In this document: positions 10,402-21,154 of the stretch, piece after piece
Layout of the letters: the number at the start of each line of letters is the position of its first letter
Position numbering within the stretch: the first letter of the stretch is position 1
DNA from: Arachnopeziza araneosa
Lineage: Eukaryota; Ascomycota; Leotiomycetes; Helotiales; Arachnopezizaceae
Reading direction: 5' to 3'
DNA: 64,000 nucleotides
Assembly: GCA_003988855.1 (NCBI GenBank)
Contig: QYAI01000086.1
Span: forward strand, 51,768 to 115,767
Notes under the pieces: model-generated
Seen by the model: the letters and a program-made list of their open reading frames with translations, nothing else
Told to the model about the DNA's origin: nothing
Databases searched by the model: none
Position numbers and translations under genes: made by a program

Positions 10402-13400
10402 TTAAATACACTTCACTGCCCAAGTATTCACTTTGAAATCCAACTCTCCTTTCTCTTGAGCAGACATCGGATCAACAAACACCCTCAGACCCACGTGACC
10501 TTCGAGGTTGAAAACTCGTAATATGACATAGACTTCCGAGGTTGCTAGGTCAGGGTCTAGCTGCATTTTTTTCATCTGTGATCGTATCTCCATCAGCTGC
10601 CAACTCAGGTTACTTGAGGCAGGAAACTTACACGCTTATACTGAGCTTGACTCATGTAGAATTGTTCACCACAATCTTTGGTGGTTGTCTTCACTTCCAA
10701 ATAGTAGGTTGGCTTTTCTCCTTTCCAGATATTCTTTGGCAGGTATCCTTTCTTTATGAGTAGCTTTGTCAATTGCCCCTTCATGTCAGTATATACAATA
10801 TCTGCTTTCTCTCGTCCTTCCTAAAGTTCCAGATCTTCATATTTGTCGTGAACGCGAACTTCCTTTCGAATTGTACTTTTCCAATTATCAGTACCGAACC
10901 CGGGAAGATCTGTGTTGAGGAGAATCTCAAAAGCCTGTCTGCCTGTCAGCTATATTCTGCTAGCATAATGGGATGTTGATACGTACGAGTAATTCCCCAG
11001 CAGCGCCAACTTTTACATCTCTGTCGATTGAGCGAGTTGGAAAGAGAGAGCTGCCCGATTCATCATCTGAATCTTCCAGAGCACTTTCAGTGGAACTTCC
11101 AACATCAGGTATAAGCATTGTCTCTGCAACGTCAATTAATTGGCCTAGAAGCGCAGAATATTTTCCCTCAGAACTTGAACTAGCTGATGAAAATCCAGAA
11201 GAGGTAGAATTCGCGGGAGATGGTGAAACAGTCAGAGGACTTGGCACTGAACTTTGAGCCAGGCCTGAATGATGACGCTGTTGAATATTTGAATCGTCAT
11301 GAATTGTCGTCGAGACTGGTGTCAAACTGTCTGCCTGAGCAGTTTCCTGATCTGAGCTTGAATCTGAATCTTGCTGTGGTAGGCTATCACGCGAAGTCAG
11401 GCCTAAATCGAAATCTTCAATCCCTTCTACCTCAACGATGGCAGCATCTTGGAAGATATTATACACGACAGTGAGGTTTTTGCATGAGGTAACGGTACTT
11501 AAAATCGATTCTGCAGCAGGCTCAAAGATTGCGAAGTATTCCATCAGCCGTCTTGGGAGTTGTCGACGAAAACATTCTTCTTAGGCGTTCTCTTCTCCCA
11601 GAACGTAAAGTCGTAGCTCTCCGTCTTTTTCTTCAAGATGAAATTTCGCCCGGCTCTTTTCGATCGTGATTGTTTTACCGTATTGAACAACGCTTATGGA
11701 TTTGTAGATTCCTTTGCTAACATATATAGATGTGTTGAGAAGTTGGTTATAGATTGTCGTATCGCCATCATTAGCCTTCGGACTCTGGTAATGAACCATA
11801 CACCTGTAGGATATGATTTTAGCAAAGAATCGATGGGAAATTATAAGACGTGTCAACTGACCTAAAAAGAGCAGATGCCTTAAGCCGAAAATTCCGTGTC
11901 AAACTATTATGCAATATGCCGTCTTCTACTCGCGTTGTTTCATCTACCAGCTTTGAGAGATATTTTCTCTTGAGATCTAGCGCATTGAAGAGCGGTTGGC
12001 AAGCACGAACTTCCTGAATGGTAAAGTCAAGGATCATCAGCTTTCCAGTAAATGCTGAGCCATATTCGACACGGTCATTGATCGCAAAATCGGCAATAGA
12101 ATTTGTGCGGCTCTTTTCCCCGGTCGTCGTTATGACTGAGAAAATGTTTGCTTTCTGCAGATCTTTGACATCATCCCTGGTGGGATCCAGAGAACTTATT
12201 AGCAGTATATTCCGTTTGAATTCAGCAGTGGGTGGATGAGGTTGAGTTCGTGCCAGCCCTTTGAGGGCTTGGACATGCATTTCTAGATTTGGAGTTGGTA
12301 CACCTAGTACCCTGCAGAAGAAGTCTTCGAGGTTTGGGTAGTGCGTTTTGATTGACACTTTTTGCGGAATTTGAACTTGGTCATCGGCCCAGATGCACAC
12401 CGAAAGTGGGTGCCAAGTATTCTGCGGTGGTAGAAAAACTAGTCGTGACTTTTCTAGAGCTGCCCTGAAATAAGTTTTAGTTAATTCCGCATGGCTTTGG
12501 ATACAGTGGCTTTACCGTAGATTCTCCCAATTTGTGTCACGCTCGAATTCACGCCAGAGATGACGATAGATGTCTTTAATTCTATCACCGTTGCCAGAAC
12601 CAGAACCTTTCACAACTCTGAGATCTACAAAGTAGTCTTTCCAGTCCGGATTAGGTATTTTTAAGATGACTTGGAACAGATGAAGATGCTTGCTATAATT
12701 CGAAACACCCTCGAGGCGATCCTTGGATTCCAACCATTCTAGCGCTATCCAAACACAGGAGCCAGAGCTTACCCACTTACCATCAGATATCTCATTTAAT
12801 GGAATATATATCACGCTTTCCCGTTGAAAAAAGCCTCTAATATGAAGTTAGAGGGGCAATTGAAACGAGAGTGAAGACATACCGGACACTCTCAACATCT
12901 TCTGGACCCGTGCAATTCCGTTTAATGCCATTATATACCTCGAAAAGCGCGTCGAGTAACCCTGGGTCGCATCCATTTGAATTTTCAGCTGCGATTCTTC
13001 CCAGCAACTCCAAATAGAAAGTAAGATCGTCGGTTCCATCGGTGGACATTACGCCGAAAAGCTCCAAGAATTCCAGCTACTTTCATTTTCCTTTGTCAAC
13101 TCCTCGGGTAGGTCTAGGAACGGGAAAATATCAACTCTGGAACTTGCAACAATCTTCTTGAGCCTCGGCAGAGGCAAAAAGGTGTCTTCCAATTTATCGA
13201 CCGACTTTGAACCTCCGCCGGAAGGCACCCTACATTCTTTCAACTTTTTGATCTTCGAGTTTGTCATGTCTGGCTCATAATGCTTCCAGTAACGCTTGAG
13301 TAAGCCTACTAATTTCTCCGGTCGATGACTCATGATGTATTTGAACTCATCGGAGAGCCGCTTCTTGGTTGGATGCTCTAGCTGAGGATAACATTGAACG

Positions 13401-15729
13401 TCAGCGGCGTCGGTAAGCCATTGTTTCCAAGTTCTACCACGACGGATCTGCTTTGCTGGGATCGCAGCAAGATATTTAGAGTTGAGAAAGTGTACAGAGA
13501 ACCCAGGAGCATCTGGATTCTCCGAGGGAGCAGGTTGGAGAAGCTGATGCGTTCCATATTCGTTGTCTTCTTCATCAAAGTATAAATGCTCTCGCTCTGA
13601 GCTCATTCGACTCACTGATAATCCATCTTGGTTTATAAGAAAGATATTCTCGTCCAATTCATCGTTTTCCTCGGGGAGATTCTAGAATAAGTAACGGAGA
13701 TGCCATTTATTGAGGCCCATATCGTAGGAATCAAGACCTGTATATTTGTCGATAATTTCGGATATGACGATTTCGGGAGGAGCTTCTGTAACTCCAAGAA
13801 GTAAAAATAACGAAACTCGAGCAGGATTCGAAATTGCATCCATATGAACAAGATCAAAGTCCAGATCTTCAGGTATTTGAATATCCCCGGTAGAATTCGA
13901 CCCATGAGGTAGATAGATAGGCGTCGAAAGTTTCCGGACCCATCTTGCAATGGAATCAGAGGTAAAGATTTTAGAGCTTCCACGTTCTTACTATTTTCGA
14001 CTTTTTCGAGTATTAATGAGAGCAATTTTGCGGTCCGCTTGTGCCAATCTTTATTCGTAGCAACGGCCTTCATCTTTGAGCTTCCCTCTGCTAGATCTTC
14101 TTTTACTCTCTGAATAACAAATCGATCACTGGTCTTCTTAGCTCCAATGTCAATCAGATGCGGGAAGTCGGCCGGAGAGTAATTTTGGGATAAGTAGCAT
14201 TCCTGCGCCGAATCGGCAAAAAGAGGTTGCCCTTTTTCGTCCTTAAAGCTTGCTCTTAACTTGTGAAGTTGACTTGGAAGATATAGGGCGCTTTTACTCC
14301 ATGGTCGCAGACAACGCGTCTTACTCAATAGTGATATAACTTTGGGTCTCAGTGTTTTCCAAAACTCGTCAGAAACGGAGTCGCTAGGCAGGTATCGTAT
14401 CCATTTATATTGAAGAGACGGATGGTCGCAGAATTGAAGTACAGCATCTCGGAATGTCTCCGCCACGTGTGATAGCAATTGCTTGTTTCGTTCCGAGTGA
14501 AAGACATCCTCCCGACTAGCTTGAGTAATGAAGTCTGATTGAACCAAAAACTGCATGTTCAAATTAGCCTTTGGACTGATAGGAGGTTGCGGGAACTGGG
14601 ACACTGGGAGAGAAATACAAATTTTTTGGATTAGAATCTCTGAGTCGGAAATCGTTAAACATTGCTGTAGAAAATTGAATATGTACCGTGAATCCTGCGA
14701 GGCGAAGAGGCAGAAATGCAAAGACATGTTGTTGTTCGATGATCGGTTTAGCCGAACTTGAAGTGTCGTCCACGGGAAAGGCTAGCACAACAGTTGCTTC
14801 GTTGGTGTGTTGGCGAGCTTTGTCCAGAGATAGGTCTTTAATTTTCCTTCTAGTCACACGGAAGTGTAGTTCATTGCAGCTTTTCACAATTCCATTGACA
14901 GTGGTCGTCTTCTTAATGCTCTCAAGGCCATCCTCGTGGCCGCTAAGATGGCTGTAGTCGACACCCGTGACATCTCCATGTTTTGGATATATCTTGATGC
15001 AGAGTTTTTTGAGTTTAGTTAGAAAAAGTAACAGGGTGTCGGGAAGAGCAAGGAGGTCATCAACTCGTTTTTGAAAGGTTGACGATGCGGAAAGAATCAA
15101 AGTCATCCTTGTAACAACACCCTCAGGAAGTTCTTCATATTCTTCATCGAATGGGGTGACCATTCCGAGTCCGCTATCTTCTGGGTTTCCCGAATGTTGA
15201 AAGGAAAATGAAAATGGCCCAGATTGAATAATTACCTTTCTAGCAACTTTAAACACGGATTTGAATCCAATGCCTTTCTCGCCAATGTATCCGCTAGCCA
15301 CAGTCTTCGTACTTAGACCTGTGTTGCATATTGCCTCCACATCCTCTTCGCGAAAGCCATCCTCATTCGATTCGAGTACGATTCGGTCAGGGTACATTTC
15401 AAACGTCAAGTAAGGATCAACCTCAATCCCTTGAGCTCGGGAATAATTGTTGTCTTCCGCATTTTGAATCAACTCATGTACAAATCTGGTTTCTTTGGAA
15501 TAAAGGTTTATGGCAAGCCTGAGTAAAGAAAGTTAGAAAAAGTCCTGAGCACATGTGGAATTTTGTAACTGTACGTTTTTGTTGCCGCTCCCAGCTTCCG
15601 GCGAACGTTCTGCAATGCTTGCAGAACCTCAGGCAGGGTAACTTCTTCAGCTTCGGGAGTTATTCCTCCGTTACTTGATCGAATTTTGGCTACCACAGCC
15701 CGGGCATCTTTTCTTGAGATTGTAGCCAT
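10402..15729 (-). pseudogene. Large GHKL-ATPase / DUF3883 (NO VEIN C-terminal-like) protein, decayed
   Basis: Start ATG 15729; roughly 1,630 codons once about seven introns are removed (for example 15519-15574, 14551-14686, 11804-11861). The N-terminal half has the histidine-kinase/Hsp90-type ATPase boxes: ELIQNAEDNNY (N box), ESNEDGF and GYIGEKGIGFKSVFK. The C-terminus is a DUF3883 domain: KVGAAGELL, then LLNTDLPGFGTDNW, GREKADIVY and YYLEVKTTT, ending at 10402. In-frame stops break it: TAG 13682-13684, TAA 11581-11583 and TAG 10821-10823 (where DLE-W-GRE is expected). Frame breaks occur near 13940 and 13075. Both TAGs sit where Trp is likely, and the TAA fits a former Gln. Homologous fungal genes encode very large proteins of unknown role; a link to incompatibility is only suggested by the HET neighbours. 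Confidence 0.85.
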
Positions 15730-16424
15730 CCCGAAATGATCAATACTAGTTGGCAGAAGGAAGACTTGGCGAAATTCGATTTGTTCTGTTAGGCCGCCGC
15801 TCGTAGGCGCTGGAAGAATAAATTAAGATTACAATCGCAAGAATGGGAATTTCAGAAATTTAAAGGTGATTGATATTGCTGGGTAAACTCCAAAACACCA
15901 ACAGGATGACCGGCCTGTGCGGGGGTGGCACAAGGCGACAGACTGGCAAGCATTATTGGATATGAGAAGTTAAGAAATAATAAAGAGATACGAGAGTGTG
16001 GTAATTCCACAACTTTGTTTCTGATGTGTTACATTTTGACACTAGGTAGCATTTGGGACTTGAGGTTGTCGTGTTGGTATACTCGTTTCCGCAGCTAGTC
16101 GTTTTCTCATGCAAAAATGTCTCCCTCAAATAACGCTCCTATAATCACCGAATGGCCGCCGCCCAATCTTATTTGAGTCTCATCGCTACGAAGATTGAGA
16201 CTCGGGACTTGATCATCTGAGGATCCCCATGAGGAAGTCAATGGATGCTGTGTGGTTGAGTCTAGATTATAGCGGCTGCAGCGCCAAACCCGCGACCAGA
16301 AGATGCCCCGACTTTTAACCGAACCAAACTCACCTTCTCAACCCATTCACAACCAACATATTACAGTGCTCTGTCACATCCTTCCCAAAACATTTAGAAT
16401 ACCTAACGCCTAAAAACACATGCA
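15730..16424. other. Intergenic between divergent dead genes
   Basis: Probably holds the former promoters of the minus-strand ATPase gene and the plus-strand HET gene. A short inverted repeat GAGTCTCA...TGAGACTC lies near 16175-16205. No coding sequence is supported. Confidence 0.45.
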
Positions 16425-16619
16425 ATGCTCATCTGTGACAACTGCGCCGACCTGGACCTCCCAGCAGCGCTGAACGGCACCCACCTAGCAGCCAACGGAT
16501 GCGCTGCGTCGAAGCGCAACCCGGAGCCAAATGGGTCTGGGTCTGGTCTGGTCCGAGGCCTGTGATTTCTGCTGCTTCTGGATCGCATGGGCCGGCGAGA
16601 GAGAGCTGCTGCCGAGGTA

Positions 16620-16696
16620 CGGAGAGCGCGGTCAAAAGTATGGATAATCCAGGGGGTACCCTGTAGACCCACTATATGGGCGCTGTAGGCCCTGTA
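16620..16696 (+). repeat. Left terminal inverted repeat
   Basis: 77 bp identical to the reverse complement of 18828-18904. After a divergent stretch with a length difference of about 10 bp, identity resumes across the subterminal doublet (16724-16740 and 16744-16760). Confidence 0.95.
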
Positions 16697-16874
16697 AAGT
16701 GGCTTTACGTGTCTCGCCTAGCTGAGACCCTATAACTGGGTCCGAGACCCTATAATTGGGCCATTTTCAGGGTGTCTTCGCTGGCAGTTAGCGCTCAAAG
16801 TGAGGGGTGAAATGAGCTTGATTCTCGATTTTCGAGCCTTCTTGAGCCTTCTTTGCTTTAATATTCATTTCAAG

Positions 16875-18668
16875 ATGGCTAGCTTATTCGATAATTTGAG
16901 TGAAATTAACTCTGAGGACGAGTTTTATGATTCTTTTGAGAATTCTAGCTCTGAGGAAGAGCAAGAAGAAGACCAAGAAGATGAGCTCTTATTTATATCA
17001 AATAGTGATGAAGAAGACGAATTTGGACCTGATTTGCGTGCTCCATATAGCCTTTCTGAAGTAGAGGATGATGATGAAGAGCTTATTCCTACAATAATAT
17101 GGGGTTCTAGCGGCCCTCCAGAGTCGTTGCCTATTGAAGAGCTAGAGTCAGAGCCGGAGCCCATTCGAGAGCCAGAACCTATTCGCCTCCCTGGTTCAAG
17201 AATCCTTGCTCGAGAGCCAGAGCCTATTCGACCTCCGATTCGACTTCCTATTCGAGAGCCAGAGCCTATTCGGCCCCCTGCTCCAAGTGGAATCCTTGCA
17301 GTTGAAGCAATTGAAGCTATTGCAGAAAGCAATGAAAGAGCAGCTCGTGCACGAAGGCAAAATACAATTGGAGCTCGAATTAGTGCTCTTGCACTAGATC
17401 AAGCTGGAATCTTGCCAGGAGTAGTTCAAGCTACAACAGGCGTCTCAGGTTCTAGCGTTTATAAGCTCAAGAAGAAAGCTAAATTACGTGGATGGAGAGA
17501 AGGCATGAATTTCGAGGTATTTCATGTAGAAGATGAGAAGAGAAGCGGTCGGCCCTTAATTCCTCAAAAAATAGTCGACTTGATTATTGCTACAGTTACG
17601 AAGAACTCGACAACTCGGAGCTGGTCTTGTGCTCGAATTGCTCAGCAAGTCTATAGCACAGAAGGAGTTACACCAGAAGAAGCTCCTTCCGCTTCTACAG
17701 TCTACCGAACTTTAAAAGCAGCAAAATATTCTCCTTATAAAAGGACAATTAAACCAGGCTTGACGAAAGAGCAGAAGAAAGCAAGATTTGATTGGTGCAA
17801 ATTATATGAGGATTAGACTCTGGAGGACTGGAAAAATGTTATTTTTACGGATGAGACAGCAGTTCAAAAAGGATCAGTTCGCGGCAAGCAGAGGGTGTGG
17901 AGACTTCCATCAGAAACTTACCACAAACACTGTATCTCTCGGCGTTGGAAAGGCTTTTCTGAGTTCATGTGGTGGTCTTCTTTCTCGTACGATAAGAGAG
18001 GTCCATATCACATCTGGGAAAAAGAGACGAAAGAAGAAAAAGCAGCCTGCAAAAAGGATATTGAGACAAGAAACAAAGCAAGATATGAAATAGACAAGCT
18101 TGCGTACGAGCAGTGGTGGAAAGAAAGCAGAGCTAATATGAAGACTCGAGCAGCAAGGTTGAAGCCTATGCCAGAGTTTAAACACACGCCGCGGTGGGGT
18201 GCAATTGAAGTCAAGAAAGGAAGAGGAGGTATAAATTGGTACCGATATCAAGAGAAGATCTTACGGCCAAAGCTTCTTCCTTTTGCAAAGAAGTGCAAAA
18301 TCGATCGACCGAGTACTCTTGTTCAAGAGGACAACGCTCCTGCTCATATTTCTTAGCACCAACAAGCTGTATTTGATGTATGGGGTATTGAGAAGCTTCT
18401 TTAGCCTGGAAACTCTCCGGATTTGAACGCAATAGAGCCGTGCTAGTTTTGGATGAAGAGAGAAACTACCAAAAAGGGTGCAATTCATAGCGAGAAGGCT
18501 CTGAAAGCAGCATGGATTCAATGCTGGGAGAATATACCACAAGAGAAGATTCAAGCTTGGATTGAGAGAATACCGGTTCATATTCAGAAGATAATTGAGC
18601 TTGAAGGAGGCAATGAGTATAGTGAAGGCAGGAAGAAAGGTCAAGAGAAGCTTCGAGTTCATCCATAG
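16875..18668 (+). pseudogene. Mariner/Tc1 transposase with four in-frame TAG codons
   Basis: A single frame runs from ATG 16875 (or 16812) to the stop at 18666-18668, 598 codons, with no frameshift. Residues 1 to about 140 are acidic and contain repeated EPEPIR/RPP units. A helix-turn-helix region follows (GVSGSSVYKLKKK). The catalytic triad is visible: Asp in IFTDETA, Asp in QEDNAPAH, and Glu in SPDLNAIEP, spaced as DD34E. Four TAG codons (17814, 18354, 18402, 18444) interrupt it, all at plausible Trp positions (for example PC-W-FW). About eighteen TGG codons remain intact and no CAA or CAG has become a stop. That fits light, strand-biased RIP, or less likely TAG-to-TGG RNA editing. As read from DNA it is inactive. 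Confidence 0.9.
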
Positions 18669-18827
18669 ATTGATAGTCAATAGATTATAAAAACACCATG
18701 ACTCTAGAGTTAAAACTACCGGATTAGGAAATGGCCTTAGCGCCTGTATAGTGGGCCTAGAGGGGCCCAGAGGACCCAATTATAGGGTCTCGGACCCAGT
18801 TATAGGGTCTCAGCCGAGAAGCTACTC

Positions 18828-18904
18828 TACAGGGCCTACAGCGCCCATATAGTGGGTCTACAGGGTACCCCCTGGATTATCCATACTTTTGACCGCGCTC
18901 TCCG
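18828..18904 (-). repeat. Right terminal inverted repeat
   Basis: Perfect 77-bp partner of the left end, followed by TSD TA (18905-18906). The subterminal doublet lies at 18775-18791 and 18795-18811. Confidence 0.95.
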
Positions 18905-20611
18905 TATCCCCTCCCCTGGATCAAGCGCTATCCACACGTTGCGTTCACGTCGTAGTATGAGAGCTCAGAGCCGATCTTCGAGCTGGTGGGGTATGATCGC
19001 CTGCATCATGTTGGATTGAGACAGCCGAGAGCGCTGTGCTGTGGATCTTGGAGATGGGGAGGCTGTTGCGTCGGATGGCGCATTTCGGATTGTGCATCCT
19101 AAGATCCTGGATGAGATGTTCAAGCTCGTAAACGAACGACTAGGATGCTGCAAGGAGACTCATGATGAGTGCGCTTCCAGATATCAAGTCGTGGCATCAC
19201 CTGTACTAGGAATGCGAGTTATCGACTGTGAAAATCGACTGATAATCAGCGCTCCCGAGGGCTGTTAATATCTTGCTCTCAGCTCGTCTGGGGAAGTGAA
19301 AAGCATCCAAATTTGTTAGAGACCACGTCTCTTTCCTCGTTGCCGCAAACGATTGAAGATGCGATAGCCGTCACGCTTCGACTCGGGTTTCGGTATCTCT
19401 GGGTTGACATGTATTGTATCAAGCAAGACGACATACAGGGTTTCTACGCACAGGTCCGCCAGATGGATCGCATCTACAGAGGCGCTGAGATCACCCTCGT
19501 TGCTGCGGCAGGAACTGGACCGATTTGGGGTCTTCCGGGTATCAGCGCGGCGCGGCAGTACAAGCAGACGCACGGGAGGTGCACGTCGTCAAGTTATTCC
19601 ACCAGCCATGGGACGACGTGAAAACGTCGGAATGGTACTCTCGCGGGTGGACCTACCAAGAGGGCTTATTCTCAAAACGCCGACTCTTCTTTACAGAACC
19701 CCAAGTCATCTTCGATTGCATGCAAGAGTGGAGTAGCGAAAGTGCCCCATGCCAGACCAAAAATGTAAGATCTGAGGATTCTCCTTATCTCCCGGCAGTA
19801 CTCAACTTCTGGACCGATGGCCAGTCCGGAAGCCAAGCCTATCACCTCATCAACGAGTACAACATGCGAACCCTGACCTTCCGCAGTGACATCTTGAACG
19901 CTTTCTCTGGGACGCTGCGCGCTTTTCAAGGATTGCGAAGCCCTGTTCAGAACCACTGGGGTGTTCCTCTCCTCCAAGCACCGGATGATTCGCTGTCCAG
20001 TTTTCTGCGGGGGCTCGCGTGGGAATGACAAGTAGCACGTATCCCGCAGGTAAGATCTTCCTGGGACTTGATATTGATTTCTATTCCCAGGAGAGAAGGT
20101 TTCCCAAGCTGGTCATGGTGCGGATGGGAGAAGGGCAGCGTATATCCTCTTGACCTCCCAGCTGATACCAGCAACCAACCCGAGGATACAAGCGTTGACA
20201 TTGAGCTCGCCGACGGCACCGTGATTCCCTGGGCAGACTTCTGCGAAGAGGTCATCAAGAGGCCAGCCTATTCCTGGACCTCCCATTTTATCTGGATCGA
20301 AGGGTGTCCCTCGAACTCACGACACATACCGTTGCCGCTAGCATGGGAAAGATTCGGCACGAGTTATGTCGACTTTTAGGGGATTGGGTCGCGACACGTG
20401 CAACTACTGGGTCATGGTTGTGATGGCACGCCAAGGTTAGTCACCAGGGCAGATGCGTAGGCGTTTCCCTAGATGACTTGACAGCTCCGTTGCTGTTGAT
20501 CAGAGAGAGAGACGGGTACTGGGAACGGGTTGGGATCGTTTAGCCGACGCATTTCTGCGGAGAGGCAAGTCAGACAAGGTGGATGGAGTACCGAACACCG
20601 CAGAGCTGGAA

Positions 20612-21075
20612 GACAGATTGGTTACCTATAATTAGCGAGAGACGGCGGTTTCGGATTGGCTGAGAAGCGGTTAGACTTCTTTCAAGTAAACTCTATCTAA
20701 ACACTACAAGGCAAGAAGAAAGATCGGCTGAGGAACAGTATAGACCTCCTTCTTTCAAGTAAGCTTTATCTAAAAACTACAACGCTAGAAGACAGACTAG
20801 CTAAGAAAGTGGTATAGACTTGTTCCTTTTATGAAGCTCAAATCTAACACCATAAGGGAAAGACAGGTTAGTTACCTATAGTTAGCGAGAGACGACGGTT
20901 TCGGATCGGCTAAGGAACAGTATAGACCTCTTTCTTTCAAGTAAGCTCCATCTAAACACTACAAGGCTAGAAGACAGAATGGCTAAGAAAGCGATATAAA
21001 CTTCCTTCCTTAATCAAGCTCAAATCCAACACCACAAGGCCGGAAGACAGACTGGCTACCTATACACGGACTGAT
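20612..21075 (+). repeat. Degenerate nested tandem repeat
   Basis: A unit of roughly 250 bp starting at GACAG-TT-GTTACCTATA-TTAGCGAGAGACG (about 20612) recurs at about 20862, and its first part again at about 21047. Inside are shorter related segments built on CTTTCAAGTAA and ATCTAAACACTACAAGGC. The copies have diverged, mostly by substitution. No coding frame is present. The flanks 20380-20611 and 21076-21154 hold nothing recognisable. Confidence 0.7.
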
Positions 21076-21154
21076 AAACAGCAGGATCTCGCGTCACCAA
21101 AGCTACACTACTAACTAAAACCGCCTTTCCACAATGCACATCGAATGAAAGCCC

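Larger units (their letters stand above)
16620..18904 (+). mobile_element. Tc1/mariner-superfamily DNA transposon, 2,285 bp, complete ends
   Basis: Both ends begin CGGAGAGCGCGGTC, and the first 77 bp are perfect inverted repeats. Further inward each end carries two copies of GAGACCCTATAA(C/T)TGGG separated by TCC. The target dinucleotide TA is duplicated (16618-16619 and 18905-18906), the hallmark of the superfamily. One transposase frame fills the interior. At 2.3 kb it is longer than many Tc1 elements, because of an acidic N-terminal extension and a charged insertion in the catalytic region. It lies inside a HET pseudogene. Confidence 0.95.
16425..20379 (+). pseudogene. HET-domain protein, decayed and interrupted by a mariner element
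   Basis: The N-terminal piece (16425-16617) reads MLICDNCADLDLPAAL and, in another frame, CDFCCFWIAWAGE, a Cys-rich start typical of one HET subgroup. A Tc1/mariner element then splits it inside a TAT codon. After the element the gene resumes with PLPWIKRYP, EPIFELV, a segment ending ISAPEGC, TAA (19266-19268), then YLALS. A missing base near 19283 shifts the frame to VWGSEKHPN, and YLWVDMYCIKQDD follows. Another shift near 19565 precedes WYSRGWTYQEGLFSKRRLFF. FPSWSWCGW lies close to the end (about 20100). The sequence is visibly richer in GC than the other two HET genes. The function (cell-death incompatibility) is lost. Confidence 0.8.

Noticed and set aside
16403..16672. 89-codon minus-strand frame across the left transposon border
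   Set aside because: It runs through the TA target site and TIR, so it cannot be an old gene; the plus strand explains it as HET coding sequence plus element end.
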